Source: Dehalogenimonas sp. 4OHTPN
Lineage (GTDB): Bacteria; Chloroflexota; Dehalococcoidia; Dehalococcoidales; Dehalococcoidaceae
NCBI RefSeq assembly: GCF_040448695.1
Contig: NZ_CP159307.1
Span: 434,001-498,000 of the forward strand
Direction of reading: 5' to 3'
DNA: 64,000 nucleotides
Part shown: piece by piece, positions 10,040 through 19,748 of the stretch
Layout: each line of letters begins with the position of its first letter
How positions within the stretch are numbered: the first letter of the stretch is position 1
Notes under the pieces: generated by a model
The model's database searches: none
What the model was told of the DNA's origin: nothing
What the model saw: only the letters and a program-made list of their open reading frames with translations
Translations under genes and position numbers: made by a program

Positions 10040-11284
10040 ATGCTGGCTGATAATCTCTATCCGACCCACATTCTCCAGAACCTGATCCGCCGATCTCTTC
10101 TGGATGATAGATTAAGGCGCCTTTCTGGTGGAAGCGCCAGCCGAATCAGCCGGTTTCTGCGAAAAGCCGACAGCCCCGGCGTTAGCTTTTCCGTCCCGGA
10201 AATGGCGGAGTTTGTCCCCGTGTTGCTGAAATACGGATTTATCTCGTTACACCCGATGCCCGGCCGCAGCCGCTGCTCCCTTCTGGCGGTCACCGGCGTC
10301 AATTTCGAACTCACCTACGACTGCAATTTGAACTGCGCTCACTGCCTGCAGCAAGGCATCCGCCGATTCACCAGAGGGCACCTATCCGCGCAGGCGGTCA
10401 AAGGTGCGGTATTTCAAGTTTACCTTGGCGGATTATGTACATCAGGCGTCAATTTCACCGGCGGCGAAGTACTGGGTCACCGGAACGATTTCTTCGAGAT
10501 TGCCGAATATACCGGGTCGTTGGGGATACCTTATAGGTTGAACACCAACTGCTGGTGGTCCCGAAAATTCGGGCTTGAACTCTCGGGGCGGCGGTTTGAA
10601 TCTCCGCTCGACCTGGCGCACTACCTCAAATCTATCGGATTAGGGCAATTCGCCTTCAGCTACGATGAACGCATGTTGAATGCCGATCTTTTCGACAATC
10701 TGGTTGCGGCAATAAAGCTGTGCGAAATCGCGCGGATTGGCTACCAGATCATCTTTACTGGCGTTGACCCCGCTAAAATCGGGGGCATCATCAACGAACT
10801 CCGCAAGGCTGCCGGCTCATTTTTATATTACCTGGTGCCGGTCAGCGCTGAAACGATTGACATCGGCGGGTGCACCAGGGACAACGGCGCCTACGCCTGG
10901 CAGTCCAACAAAGCCGATTGCCGGGATAAAGGCTTCTATCACCCGGCATTTTTACATATCAGCCCTGATGGCAAAGTCAGGACGTGCATGTACGCGGTTG
11001 GTTCGGCAAACGTCGGTGATATCGCCGAAAATGTCTTTGCCGACCTGATCAACGGTTTCCCCGGTAACGCGACCAGCCGCTGTTTCACGAGCCCAACCAG
11101 GAAGCAGGCGGCGTTTAATAACCTTGTTGTGCCTTATCTGGCTTCGTATCGGCCTTTTATCCATGAGTGTACCCGCAATGCCGTACTGGTCAGAACCATC
11201 CAGACTCACTTCGATTACCCTGATCTGAGCCTGGCGGAAATTCACTTCCGCATCGGGCGCGATTTGAATCTGGCGCATCGATAG
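10040..11284 (+). CDS. Radical SAM protein with SPASM-like C-terminus
   Basis: This 414-residue protein has Cys95, Cys99 and Cys102 in CNLNCAHC, the canonical CxxxCxxC cluster motif. NFTGGE about 40 residues later resembles the GGEP SAM-binding motif. The C-terminal region (HISPDGKVRTCMYAV...NVGDI) resembles SPASM/twitch domains of peptide-modifying or methylating radical SAM enzymes. The ATG at 10040 has no obvious ribosome-binding site, so the start is uncertain. It is probably not part of the upstream operon. No precursor peptide was recognised; the 56-aa Cys-containing ORF at 11466 is a speculative candidate. Confidence 0.8.
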   Translation: MLADNLYPTHILQNLIRRSLLDDRLRRLSGGSASRISRFLRKADSPGVSFSVPEMAEFVPVLLKYGFISLHPMPGRSRCSLLAVTGVNFELTYDCNLNCAHCLQQGIRRFTRGHLSAQAVKGAVFQVYLGGLCTSGVNFTGGEVLGHRNDFFEIAEYTGSLGIPYRLNTNCWWSRKFGLELSGRRFESPLDLAHYLKSIGLGQFAFSYDERMLNADLFDNLVAAIKLCEIARIGYQIIFTGVDPAKIGGIINELRKAAGSFLYYLVPVSAETIDIGGCTRDNGAYAWQSNKADCRDKGFYHPAFLHISPDGKVRTCMYAVGSANVGDIAENVFADLINGFPGNATSRCFTSPTRKQAAFNNLVVPYLASYRPFIHECTRNAVLVRTIQTHFDYPDLSLAEIHFRIGRDLNLAHR

Positions 11285-11465
11285 GATGCTTCAACAAACA
11301 GACGACGCGGCTGAATTCTATGGCGTTGGGTATTTTCCCGAATTCTCTTACTGGTCAATATACCAGTGAAAAACCGTTCAAACGGCTGTTTCGTTGGCGC
11401 TGACAACGGGGGTAGATTGATGCTGCAGACGATTCTTCACGCGGTGATAGAAAAGGAGCTTTAAG

Positions 11466-11636
11466 ATGACAACAAGCAACTGCGCTGAATGTTCCATGCG
11501 AAAGAAGGCCGAGGCAAATCCCAAATCCCTGATGAGCCGAATCTGGAGATGGCATACGACATGGTGTCCGGGGTGGAAAGCGTACCGGAAATCCCTGCGG
11601 GATCAGACCTGTCAGCCGACGCATCCGGGCGGCTGA
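11466..11636 (+). CDS. Small conserved-looking Cys/Trp-rich protein (56 aa)
   Basis: The ORF begins with ATG at 11466, 8 nt after a strong AAAGGAG, and stops at 11634-11636. The product starts MTTSNCAECSMRKKAEANPK and has a CxxC plus a Trp-rich core (WRWHTTWCPGWKAY). This composition is far from random and is reminiscent of short hypothetical proteins in anaerobes. Function is unknown; the CxxC and additional Cys could bind metal. The region 11285-11465 before it holds no gene. Confidence 0.7.
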   Translation: MTTSNCAECSMRKKAEANPKSLMSRIWRWHTTWCPGWKAYRKSLRDQTCQPTHPGG

Positions 11637-11719
11637 TTAATAAGCGACGCGCCATTAAACCGCTTTGGCGATGCCAAATCGGCAGACGCTAAAACGAACC
11701 ATCCGCTGAGCCTGGCTCT

Positions 11720-12496
11720 TCAACGTTCGGTTTCGGTGTCAGCGATGGTGTTGTTGAAGGATTCCTTGAGCCTGGCGCCGAGCCGGGACATGGCGTCCCT
11801 CATCGCTTCATTGGCGACTTTTTCGGCCATCAGTTTAGCCTCCCGGCTGGCTTTTTCAAGTCGGGCGCGGGACTCTTCCTCGGCTTTACGCCGGGCTTCC
11901 TCAACAATACCGGCGGCTTCCCGGCGGGCGTCTTCGAAGATACGCTTCACCTCGGCCTTGGCGACTTCGGCTGCTTGTCTTTTGGCCCGCTCATGAGATT
12001 CGATTATGAGGTTCTCAGCCCTGTCCTGACTCTCGGCGATGATCCGGACGGCCTCCCTGTCAGCCTTCTCCCTGGCAATCTTAAGATATTCTTCCGCCGC
12101 GAAATCAGCGTTCTGCTTCGAGACAGAGGCGTAAGCCGCGATATCCCGGTCTATTTTCTCCCGGCGTTCGGCAACTATCGCCTCGATTTGCGCCTGGGCT
12201 TGCTCCCGCGCCTGGCTGAGAATACGCTCCTTCTCTTCCATCGCTTTGGCCACGATATCCACCGAGGCGACGGCGGCTTCCTGGCGGACGGATTCGGCCT
12301 GTTCCGCCAGGAAATGGAACATCATCTCCTGATATTCATGCCTGGCCCGGGCGATAATGGGCGCGGTCTCATCGCTGACTTTCTGTCGGATGCGCCCGCC
12401 TTCATCTTCAATGAACCGGCTCAGGTTCTGGCTCATCCGGTCAATCACCGAGGTAAGGTTCCCCGCGGAGTTTATCTCTTCTCTTAAATTTTCCAT
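11720..12496 (-). CDS. Long coiled-coil protein, function unknown
   Basis: This 258-residue protein is almost entirely alpha-helical: Glu/Ala/Arg/Lys-rich heptads (AREQAQAQ, ARREAAGIVEEARRKAEEE) with no transmembrane segment or signal peptide. Composition resembles stalk subunits of ATP synthases (F-type b, V/A-type E), but it stands alone with no other ATPase genes nearby, so that assignment is not made. The start has AGGTAAAAG about 8 nt upstream. It is divergent from glnN, with a 260-bp spacer containing no other gene. Long open frames on the opposite strand are shadows of this gene. Confidence 0.75.
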   Translation of the reverse strand: MENLREEINSAGNLTSVIDRMSQNLSRFIEDEGGRIRQKVSDETAPIIARARHEYQEMMFHFLAEQAESVRQEAAVASVDIVAKAMEEKERILSQAREQAQAQIEAIVAERREKIDRDIAAYASVSKQNADFAAEEYLKIAREKADREAVRIIAESQDRAENLIIESHERAKRQAAEVAKAEVKRIFEDARREAAGIVEEARRKAEEESRARLEKASREAKLMAEKVANEAMRDAMSRLGARLKESFNNTIADTETER

Positions 12497-12756
12497 TTCT
12501 TTTACCTCGAGGTGCGTTCCAAAACATGTTCTGCGTTAGCCCAGAATATACCAGACAAACCCTCCGGATACCACAATTATTTAGATTCACGCGTGTCTAC
12601 CGGTCTTAAATATTTTAGACCGGCGCCCGGTTCCGGTCTCAAAGCCAATGGTCCGGCTGGGCTTCTGCCTGTCAATGCGCTAAAATAATAAACTGTTTTA
12701 CTGGACGTTCATCGAGGCAATCCCGGAAATAAATGATGGTTAAAGGAGAGTCAGTA

Positions 12757-14868
<2,112 letters not shown>

Positions 14869-14875
14869 CATCTTC

Positions 14876-14914
14876 ATGCCTGCCGGGCGGGTTGCTCCGC
14901 CCGGCAGGCATTTC
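14876..14914 (+). terminator. Rho-independent terminator of glnN
   Basis: A 14-bp perfect GC-rich stem (14877-14890 with 14897-14910) has a 6-nt loop and a short T-run. It lies directly after the glnN stop. Confidence 0.85.
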
Positions 14915-14993
14915 TATTTACGCCGGTTAGATATGCGGCGTTCTTTCAGTGATATCACGGATATGGAACTCCGGATAGCTCTTTTCTGCTGAC

Positions 14994-15437
14994 ATGATTA
15001 TCAAACAAATTTCACCCGCTGAGATTGGGCTGCTAACAGGGTTGAACCGGGTTTTTGCCGAGGCATTTGATGAGGCGGAAACCTATCTCGGGGCGATCCC
15101 GAGTGATGAGTACTTGAAGACGCTCTTGGCAAAAGAGTGCTTTATCGCAGTGGTGGCTTTCGATGACGGCCGGGTCATCGGCGGATTGACCGCCTACGAA
15201 CTGACCAAATCTGAGCAGGAGCGGAGTGAAATCTATATTTATGACCTGGCTGTGTGTTCGGAGTACCGCAGGAAAGGCGTAGCTACCAACCTGATAAAAG
15301 AATTGAAATCCATAGCCAAAGACCGGGGAGCCTGGGTGATATTTGTTCAGGCTGACCGAGGCGATATCCCCGCGATCAAACTCTACGAATCGCTAGGGAT
15401 CAAGGAATCCGTCTATCATTTTGATATCCCAGTTTGA
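14994..15437 (+). CDS. GNAT acetyltransferase resembling AAC(3)-I aminoglycoside acetyltransferases
   Basis: This 147-residue single GNAT domain would transfer an acetyl group from acetyl-CoA to an amine. The block SEIYIYDLAV...YRRKGVATNLI, then FVQADRGDIPAIKLYESLGI and a terminal HFDI, follows the AAC(3)-I (gentamicin/fortimicin) family closely along its length; RRKGVA is the CoA pyrophosphate-binding Q/RxxGxG/A motif. Whether it modifies aminoglycosides cannot be told from sequence alone. It has no obvious ribosome-binding site and no adjacent mobile gene on its left; the integrated element begins just beyond the next gene. Confidence 0.8.
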   Translation: MIIKQISPAEIGLLTGLNRVFAEAFDEAETYLGAIPSDEYLKTLLAKECFIAVVAFDDGRVIGGLTAYELTKSEQERSEIYIYDLAVCSEYRRKGVATNLIKELKSIAKDRGAWVIFVQADRGDIPAIKLYESLGIKESVYHFDIPV

Positions 15438-15451
15438 TGTGGTCTTATAAC

Positions 15452-15991
15452 CTAATTAAGTAATTCCAGCAACTTCGTCGTGGTGTTCCAGTTCCGGATG
15501 GTCATGGATTTGTATGTCGGTGACGCCATGATGGCACTAAGCCGGCTTTTAGTTCGTTGAGAGCTCAGGCGCTGGGAGTAGATCACGCCATCACCCGGCC
15601 AGACTTTGTCGACTCCCTCTCGAGGATTGAACAGGGGCATAACCGAGGCCGAATCGATGCCCATTAAAAAGAGAACATCGCTGTGGTATTTTTCAGGCTG
15701 CTCACCGAAGCCTCCAGGTTTATTATCAACGATGGCCTGGAGTTGGGGTCGGGTCAGTACCAGGACTTTGACGAGGGCGTCATCGAGTTCGAATCGTTCG
15801 GGCAGCCCTTTTTCAAGCTGAACTTTTATTTCATCCGCAGACTTGTCGGATTCAAGAATCACATTACCGCTGGCAATGTAGGTAGAAACGTTAGAAAGCC
15901 CCATTTCTTTCAGGCTTGTTCTCAGGCCGGCCATAGGTACGATATTTTTACCGCCGACGTTGATGCCGCGGAGCAGGGCGACATACCTCAT
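15452..15991 (-). CDS. DUF1697 family protein
   Basis: The 179-residue protein begins MRYVALLRGINVGGKN, the hallmark N-terminus of DUF1697, followed by a conserved ASGNVI segment. Biochemical function of the family is unknown. Its ATG overlaps the stop of the upstream serine recombinase (ATGA, 15988-15991), which suggests that the integrated element joined the chromosome at or just before this start codon, so expression may now depend on the element. It converges with the acetyltransferase gene, whose stop lies 14 nt away. Confidence 0.85.
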   Translation of the reverse strand: MRYVALLRGINVGGKNIVPMAGLRTSLKEMGLSNVSTYIASGNVILESDKSADEIKVQLEKGLPERFELDDALVKVLVLTRPQLQAIVDNKPGGFGEQPEKYHSDVLFLMGIDSASVMPLFNPREGVDKVWPGDGVIYSQRLSSQRTKSRLSAIMASPTYKSMTIRNWNTTTKLLELLN

Positions 15992-17601
15992 AGTGAAATC
16001 ATACCACCAACCCCGGGTAAATGATGTTGGAAAAATGAAAATGGAGCTGAAGAGACGATATCGAGAACCGAGACCGTCTCCCTCTTCACGTTATCCGGTG
16101 GGAAGGGGATCGTGTACTCCACCGTTATTTTATCATCTTCGACCTTGATGTTTTCAACAAACGACCTGAGTATAGCCTTCCGTTCGATGATACCCCTGGT
16201 ATCCAGAAACTCGCGCAATTGGGCCACGTAGGAGAGCACCTTTTGCGGGTCAAGGAGCTTTGCCCGCTGTAACGTATAATTCTCCTCCATGTCCAGCTTG
16301 GTCTGTTTCAATTCCTTGATTCGGTCCTGAAGTTCGGCAATGCGCTCTGCCATTCGGCCGGGATCGATCGCCCGTGTCTCAACGAACTCGTAGAGCCGGT
16401 CCAAGCGCTGCCGCCATTCCTCAATCTCCCGGTCGAGGGCTTCCATTTTCTCGGTGTGCTTCTGGCTGGCCTTTCCAAACTCGAGATTTGATTGCTTGAT
16501 CAGTTCCAGAAGATTCTCGTCAGAAAGAACGAATTTTTTGACCTTGGAAACGATGAAGCTCTCCACTTTCTCTTTGGGCAAATGCTGGCTCTGGCAGGTT
16601 TCTTTGCCCTTGCTGTAGGTCGTGCCGCAGACGTAATAATGAAATTGGCCGGACTTGGCGCCGTATCCGATGTAGGCGGCGCCGCACTTCTGACATTTGA
16701 TCATTCCACTCAGCAAGTAGGTGCTGCCCGTAACTCTGGGGTGGGTGACCTTCGGCGCCCTTGAGGCTAGAATCATCTGGACTTTTTCGAAGTGGGTTTT
16801 CTCGATAATCGCCGGCCACGCATCATCCTTGATGACAGGCGGCAGGTTGTTTTTGCCTTTGTGGAACTTGCCCCAGATGAGTCTGCCGACGTAGGCTTCG
16901 TTAGTGAGTATTTTGTGCAGACGCTGTTTGCCCCACTTGCCGCCGCAAGGAGCTGATAGTCCTTCGCTGTTGAGTGCTTTGGCGATTTCTTTGAGCCCTT
17001 TCCCGTTGGAGATGTCGCTGAATATCCTTTGCACGATTGGACCTTGCTCAGGATGGGGAACAAGGGTATTGCGCTCTTTATCGCCATCCCGGACCTTCAT
17101 CCTGGAATACCCGTAGGGAGAACGGCTGCAGTTGTAGAAACCCCTCGACGCATTCTCGCGAAGACCTCGAGTAATATCCTGGGCAAGGTTTGAGGAATAG
17201 AATTCATCTATGACCTCGATGATACCTTCCATTAGCCGGCCTGTCGGGGTGTCCTCGATCGGTTCGTTAATCGACACTACCTGTACGCCCTGTTTCCTGA
17301 GCAAGGACTTGTAGATAATTGAGTCTTCACGGTTCCGGGCGAACCGCGAGAGTTTCCAGACGAGGATCATTTCGAAAGGATGTTGTTTGGCCCGGGCAAG
17401 GCTGATCATTTCGCGAAAAGCCGGGCGGGCGGTGCTGCGGCCGCTCTCGGCCTCATCGACGAATTCCTTTATGATCGGGTAACCATGCTTGGAGGCATAT
17501 TCCCGAAGGGCTTTTAATTGTGCCGTTATGGACAGGTCAACGTCCTGGCGGTCCGAAGATACCCGGGCATACACCACCACTTTCTTAGTTTCGGTCAACA
17601 T
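15988..17601 (-). CDS. Large serine recombinase (integrase) of the 16-39 kb element
   Basis: This 537-residue protein catalyses site-specific DNA integration. The N-terminal resolvase domain starts VVVYARVSSDRQ, with the nucleophilic Ser at about residue 15 and LSRFARN nearer residue 85. A recombinase domain follows (about 170-270), then a zinc ribbon (CQKCG...C...C near 345-380) and a long coiled coil, the standard order of phiC31/TP901-type integrases. It lies at the left end of the element next to DUF1697 and is followed in the same direction, upstream, by ImmA and XRE genes. The directionality factor encoded at 19666 fits this integrase class. Confidence 0.93.
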   Translation of the reverse strand: MLTETKKVVVYARVSSDRQDVDLSITAQLKALREYASKHGYPIIKEFVDEAESGRSTARPAFREMISLARAKQHPFEMILVWKLSRFARNREDSIIYKSLLRKQGVQVVSINEPIEDTPTGRLMEGIIEVIDEFYSSNLAQDITRGLRENASRGFYNCSRSPYGYSRMKVRDGDKERNTLVPHPEQGPIVQRIFSDISNGKGLKEIAKALNSEGLSAPCGGKWGKQRLHKILTNEAYVGRLIWGKFHKGKNNLPPVIKDDAWPAIIEKTHFEKVQMILASRAPKVTHPRVTGSTYLLSGMIKCQKCGAAYIGYGAKSGQFHYYVCGTTYSKGKETCQSQHLPKEKVESFIVSKVKKFVLSDENLLELIKQSNLEFGKASQKHTEKMEALDREIEEWRQRLDRLYEFVETRAIDPGRMAERIAELQDRIKELKQTKLDMEENYTLQRAKLLDPQKVLSYVAQLREFLDTRGIIERKAILRSFVENIKVEDDKITVEYTIPFPPDNVKRETVSVLDIVSSAPFSFFQHHLPGVGGMISL

Positions 17602-17619
17602 TGTCAGCGTCTCCTGAAT

Positions 17620-18537
17620 TTAGAAACTCCCGAGATACCCTTCTATTTCAACAGGGCATATGCGGTCGAGCTGAGGCTCGAGTTTGTCCCGGTCGGTGCG
17701 AAGTATCGCCGTAAGCACCGCCTTCACCGGCTCATCCGAGATAACAAGCGGCCTTGCCAGAGCCAGCAGTTCGATGTCTTCATCATGGCCAAGCGCGATC
17801 CGTCCCAAGTGGGGCCTCCCGGTTTTCAATGCCAAGTCAACAATCGAATCGGCGGTGACGCTGCGGCCTTTTCTGGGAAAAAGGCCATTGGCCGAATAGA
17901 CGTTGGCTTCGGGTTCCTCTTCGTTTGAACAACCCGTCCAGTATGAAACCGACCAGCCGCCGGGATCGTTCGCGGGCTCGTAGAGAGCCGTATAAAGAAA
18001 TAGCCTCCCCTGGAGGACTTCGCCCATCCGAAGCAGCACCTGGGCGCAGCTCTTGGAGTAGAGGGAGGCCAGGTCGATGACATCAAGGCCGGTTTCATAA
18101 ACCTTCTTCATGAAATCATCTTTGGGTAAAAGAACCGCAGTGGCGAAGGAATTCGCCGCCATGTGTCGGGCGCTTGTCCTGAGCGGCTCGTAGCTTGAGT
18201 CGGTTTCAGAGAAAAGCGTCTCCATCATCTCCCGGATCTCGTGAAGAATGGTGTTCTGAATACCTGAGACAGTGTCGTCTTTTCGGAAATAGATGTTCTT
18301 CCGGCTGCCGATGACCTCGTGGTAGCCCCGAAGATTGTGCGGCATCCGTTCGATTTCTTGCAGGTCGATGCCGCAGGCGAAGGCTACAGCTCTAAGCGTC
18401 CGCATGTTCAAGGGCAATTTTTTAAGATAGACGCTCCTGAATTCATCGGCCTTTTGCTCTTCGGAAAGAGCCCGCGGATTGCCGTACTTTCTGGCTAAGA
18501 GATAGCAGAAGCAGCGGAGATCGCTTGAGATTTTCAT
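17620..18537 (-). CDS. ImmA/IrrE-type metallopeptidase-like protein with a degenerate zinc motif
   Basis: The 305-residue protein carries the DUF955/ImmA-IrrE layout: a helical N-terminus, ILHEIREMMETLF near residue 99, then NSFATAVLLP. In active members the motif is HExxH; here it reads HEIRE (His99-Glu100-x-x-Glu103), so the second zinc His appears replaced by Glu and catalysis is in doubt. Such proteins normally cleave or de-repress the XRE repressor encoded beside them, which here lies 3 nt upstream (18541-18933). With the integrase it forms the element's control module. Confidence 0.75.
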   Translation of the reverse strand: MKISSDLRCFCYLLARKYGNPRALSEEQKADEFRSVYLKKLPLNMRTLRAVAFACGIDLQEIERMPHNLRGYHEVIGSRKNIYFRKDDTVSGIQNTILHEIREMMETLFSETDSSYEPLRTSARHMAANSFATAVLLPKDDFMKKVYETGLDVIDLASLYSKSCAQVLLRMGEVLQGRLFLYTALYEPANDPGGWSVSYWTGCSNEEEPEANVYSANGLFPRKGRSVTADSIVDLALKTGRPHLGRIALGHDEDIELLALARPLVISDEPVKAVLTAILRTDRDKLEPQLDRICPVEIEGYLGSF

Positions 18538-18540
18538 CCC

Positions 18541-18933
18541 TTACGCTCCGGGAAGCAGCTTCTTGCCGGTGGCCTTTTCGTACATCTCGACGATGAAACG
18601 CTTCACATCGGTAGTGAGCTCGCCAGACAGGCGGGTGCCCGACTTGTAACGAGGATCGTTCATGACATATCGAAAGGCCATCTCCACCTCCAATTCTTCA
18701 CTGAGATCGCCTACCGCTTCTTCCAGATACCCGGCGGCCTTCATCAGATCGCGTATGGGCACGTCGTAGACGGGGGCGAGTTTCTTGAGTATCTCGGCGC
18801 TGGGCTTGTGTTTGTGCCCCTGCTCGATCTGGGCAAGGTAAGAGCCGGAGACGCCGGACCGGGCCTGGACATCCCGGAGCGATAGGTCCTTCTCTTTTCT
18901 GAGGCTTCTTAGGTACTGCCCGAATTCTGCCAT
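18541..18933 (-). CDS. XRE-family HTH repressor of the element
   Basis: This 130-residue protein has an N-terminal Cro/CI helix-turn-helix (LRSLRKEKDLSLRDVQARSG, then GSYLAQIEQG) and a C-terminal helical part. I chose the ATG at 18933 because a GGAGG site sits 6-10 nt upstream; an in-frame extension to 18981 would cross the intergenic operator-like region. It pairs with the downstream ImmA-like gene and faces the divergent HTH gene at 19090, a classic lysogeny/ICE-style switch. Confidence 0.85.
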   Translation of the reverse strand: MAEFGQYLRSLRKEKDLSLRDVQARSGVSGSYLAQIEQGHKHKPSAEILKKLAPVYDVPIRDLMKAAGYLEEAVGDLSEELEVEMAFRYVMNDPRYKSGTRLSGELTTDVKRFIVEMYEKATGKKLLPGA

Positions 18934-18962
18934 AGTTCTACCCTCCTCCGGGAGTATAGCAT

Positions 18963-18971
18963 ACAGTGTAC
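18963..18971. promoter_or_regulatory. Candidate operator palindrome TACAGTGTA
   Basis: A perfect inverted repeat (TACA-G-TGTA) lies in the 156-bp spacer between the two divergent HTH genes, with related half-sites (ATACA) near 19071. It is a plausible binding site for the XRE repressor or the small HTH protein. Position and symmetry are the only evidence. Confidence 0.35.
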
Positions 18972-19025
18972 AGATTAGCAAACTATTTAGAACACAAATA
19001 GAAACAATATGGCGACAGTTCCCGC

Positions 19026-19054
19026 TTGACGACTTAATGACCGATGTTTATACT
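19026..19054 (+). promoter_or_regulatory. Sigma-70-like promoter of the rightward early operon
   Basis: TTGACG (19026-19031), a 17-nt spacer and TATACT (19049-19054) lie 36 nt before the GTG at 19090. It is a near-consensus promoter that would drive the HTH, RDF and replication genes. Confidence 0.65.
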
Positions 19055-19089
19055 ACACAGCATACAAAACGCTTGCTAGGGAGAATACA

Positions 19090-19326
19090 GTGGTCAAGGT
19101 GAGGCTCAAGCGACAGGAGTTCGACGTAGCCCTGGTCAAGCGAAACCTGTCTCAGCGCCGTCTTGCCATCAAACTCGGAATGTCTCGCGCGTATCTTTCC
19201 CAGATCGTCACCGGCAAGCGGCAGCCCTCAGCCTTCATGAGGGAGCGCCTTCTCGATTTTTTCAAGGGGTATTCTTTTGACGACCTGTTTGCTATCGAAG
19301 AAAACGGACAGCAAACAAATGATTGA
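19090..19326 (+). CDS. Small HTH (Cro-like) DNA-binding protein
   Basis: The 78-residue protein has an HTH motif in residues about 15-45 (LSQRRLAIKLGMSRAYLSQI). It uses a GTG start at 19090 behind a promoter-like TTGACG-N17-TATACT; AGGGAGAA lies 6 nt before the GTG. It sits opposite the XRE repressor and is probably the Cro- or activator-type partner of the element's switch. The following ORF starts inside its end (ATGATTGA). Confidence 0.8.
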   Translation: MVKVRLKRQEFDVALVKRNLSQRRLAIKLGMSRAYLSQIVTGKRQPSAFMRERLLDFFKGYSFDDLFAIEENGQQTND

Positions 19327-19558
19327 ATACACGCCACAAAACGGGCTCAAGATGCTCGCCAGGATGATCGCCGAAGCCTACATGGAAGAGTTGGCTGAGG
19401 AAGCGAGGCAGATAAGAATCGCAAAACAGAAGGAGGCTAATGATGCCAAACGAGGAGACCAGCAGGCGCATCAGGTTGGACAGGGCGAACAAGGACAGTC
19501 CAGGCCCAAAGAAAGAGCTTGGCGAGAGCTCGGAAACAGGGTTGGTGAGCGAGACTGA
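19319..19558 (+). CDS. Small helical protein of unknown function (copy A)
   Basis: This 79-residue ORF overlaps the stop of the HTH gene. The core GLKMLARMIAEAYMEEL is amphipathic helix and closely matches RGLRILARMIARLYLLDL in the next ORF, so the two are paralogues. From the next gene's ribosome-binding site (GGAGG near 19432) onward its frame merely continues inside that gene for 119 nt, so the natural protein may end near there if a frameshift is present. Function is unknown. Confidence 0.45.
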   Translation: MIEYTPQNGLKMLARMIAEAYMEELAEEARQIRIAKQKEANDAKRGDQQAHQVGQGEQGQSRPKERAWRELGNRVGERD

Positions 19559-19748
19559 CGAAGAAGTCATGGACAGGGGGCTGAGGATACTCGCCCGCAT
19601 GATAGCACGCTTGTATCTATTGGATCTTGCGAGACTAAAGGATATTGAAATGGAGGAAGAAGGAAATGCCAATCAAAGGAGTCACCGGGGTAATCAGGCT
19701 GCCGAGGTTGGGCAAAATCAGGATGGGGCTGCAGAGGGAGTCGAGTGA
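19440..19748 (+). CDS. Small helical protein of unknown function (copy B)
   Basis: This 102-residue ORF starts ATGATG at 19440/19443 behind GGAGG. It shares the (I/M)LARMIAxxYxxxL helix with copy A just upstream. Its last 27 codons overlap the start of the RDF gene at 19666. Two tandem paralogues that both run on into the following gene are unusual. No known family was recognised. Confidence 0.5.
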   Translation: MMPNEETSRRIRLDRANKDSPGPKKELGESSETGLVSETDEEVMDRGLRILARMIARLYLLDLARLKDIEMEEEGNANQRSHRGNQAAEVGQNQDGAAEGVE

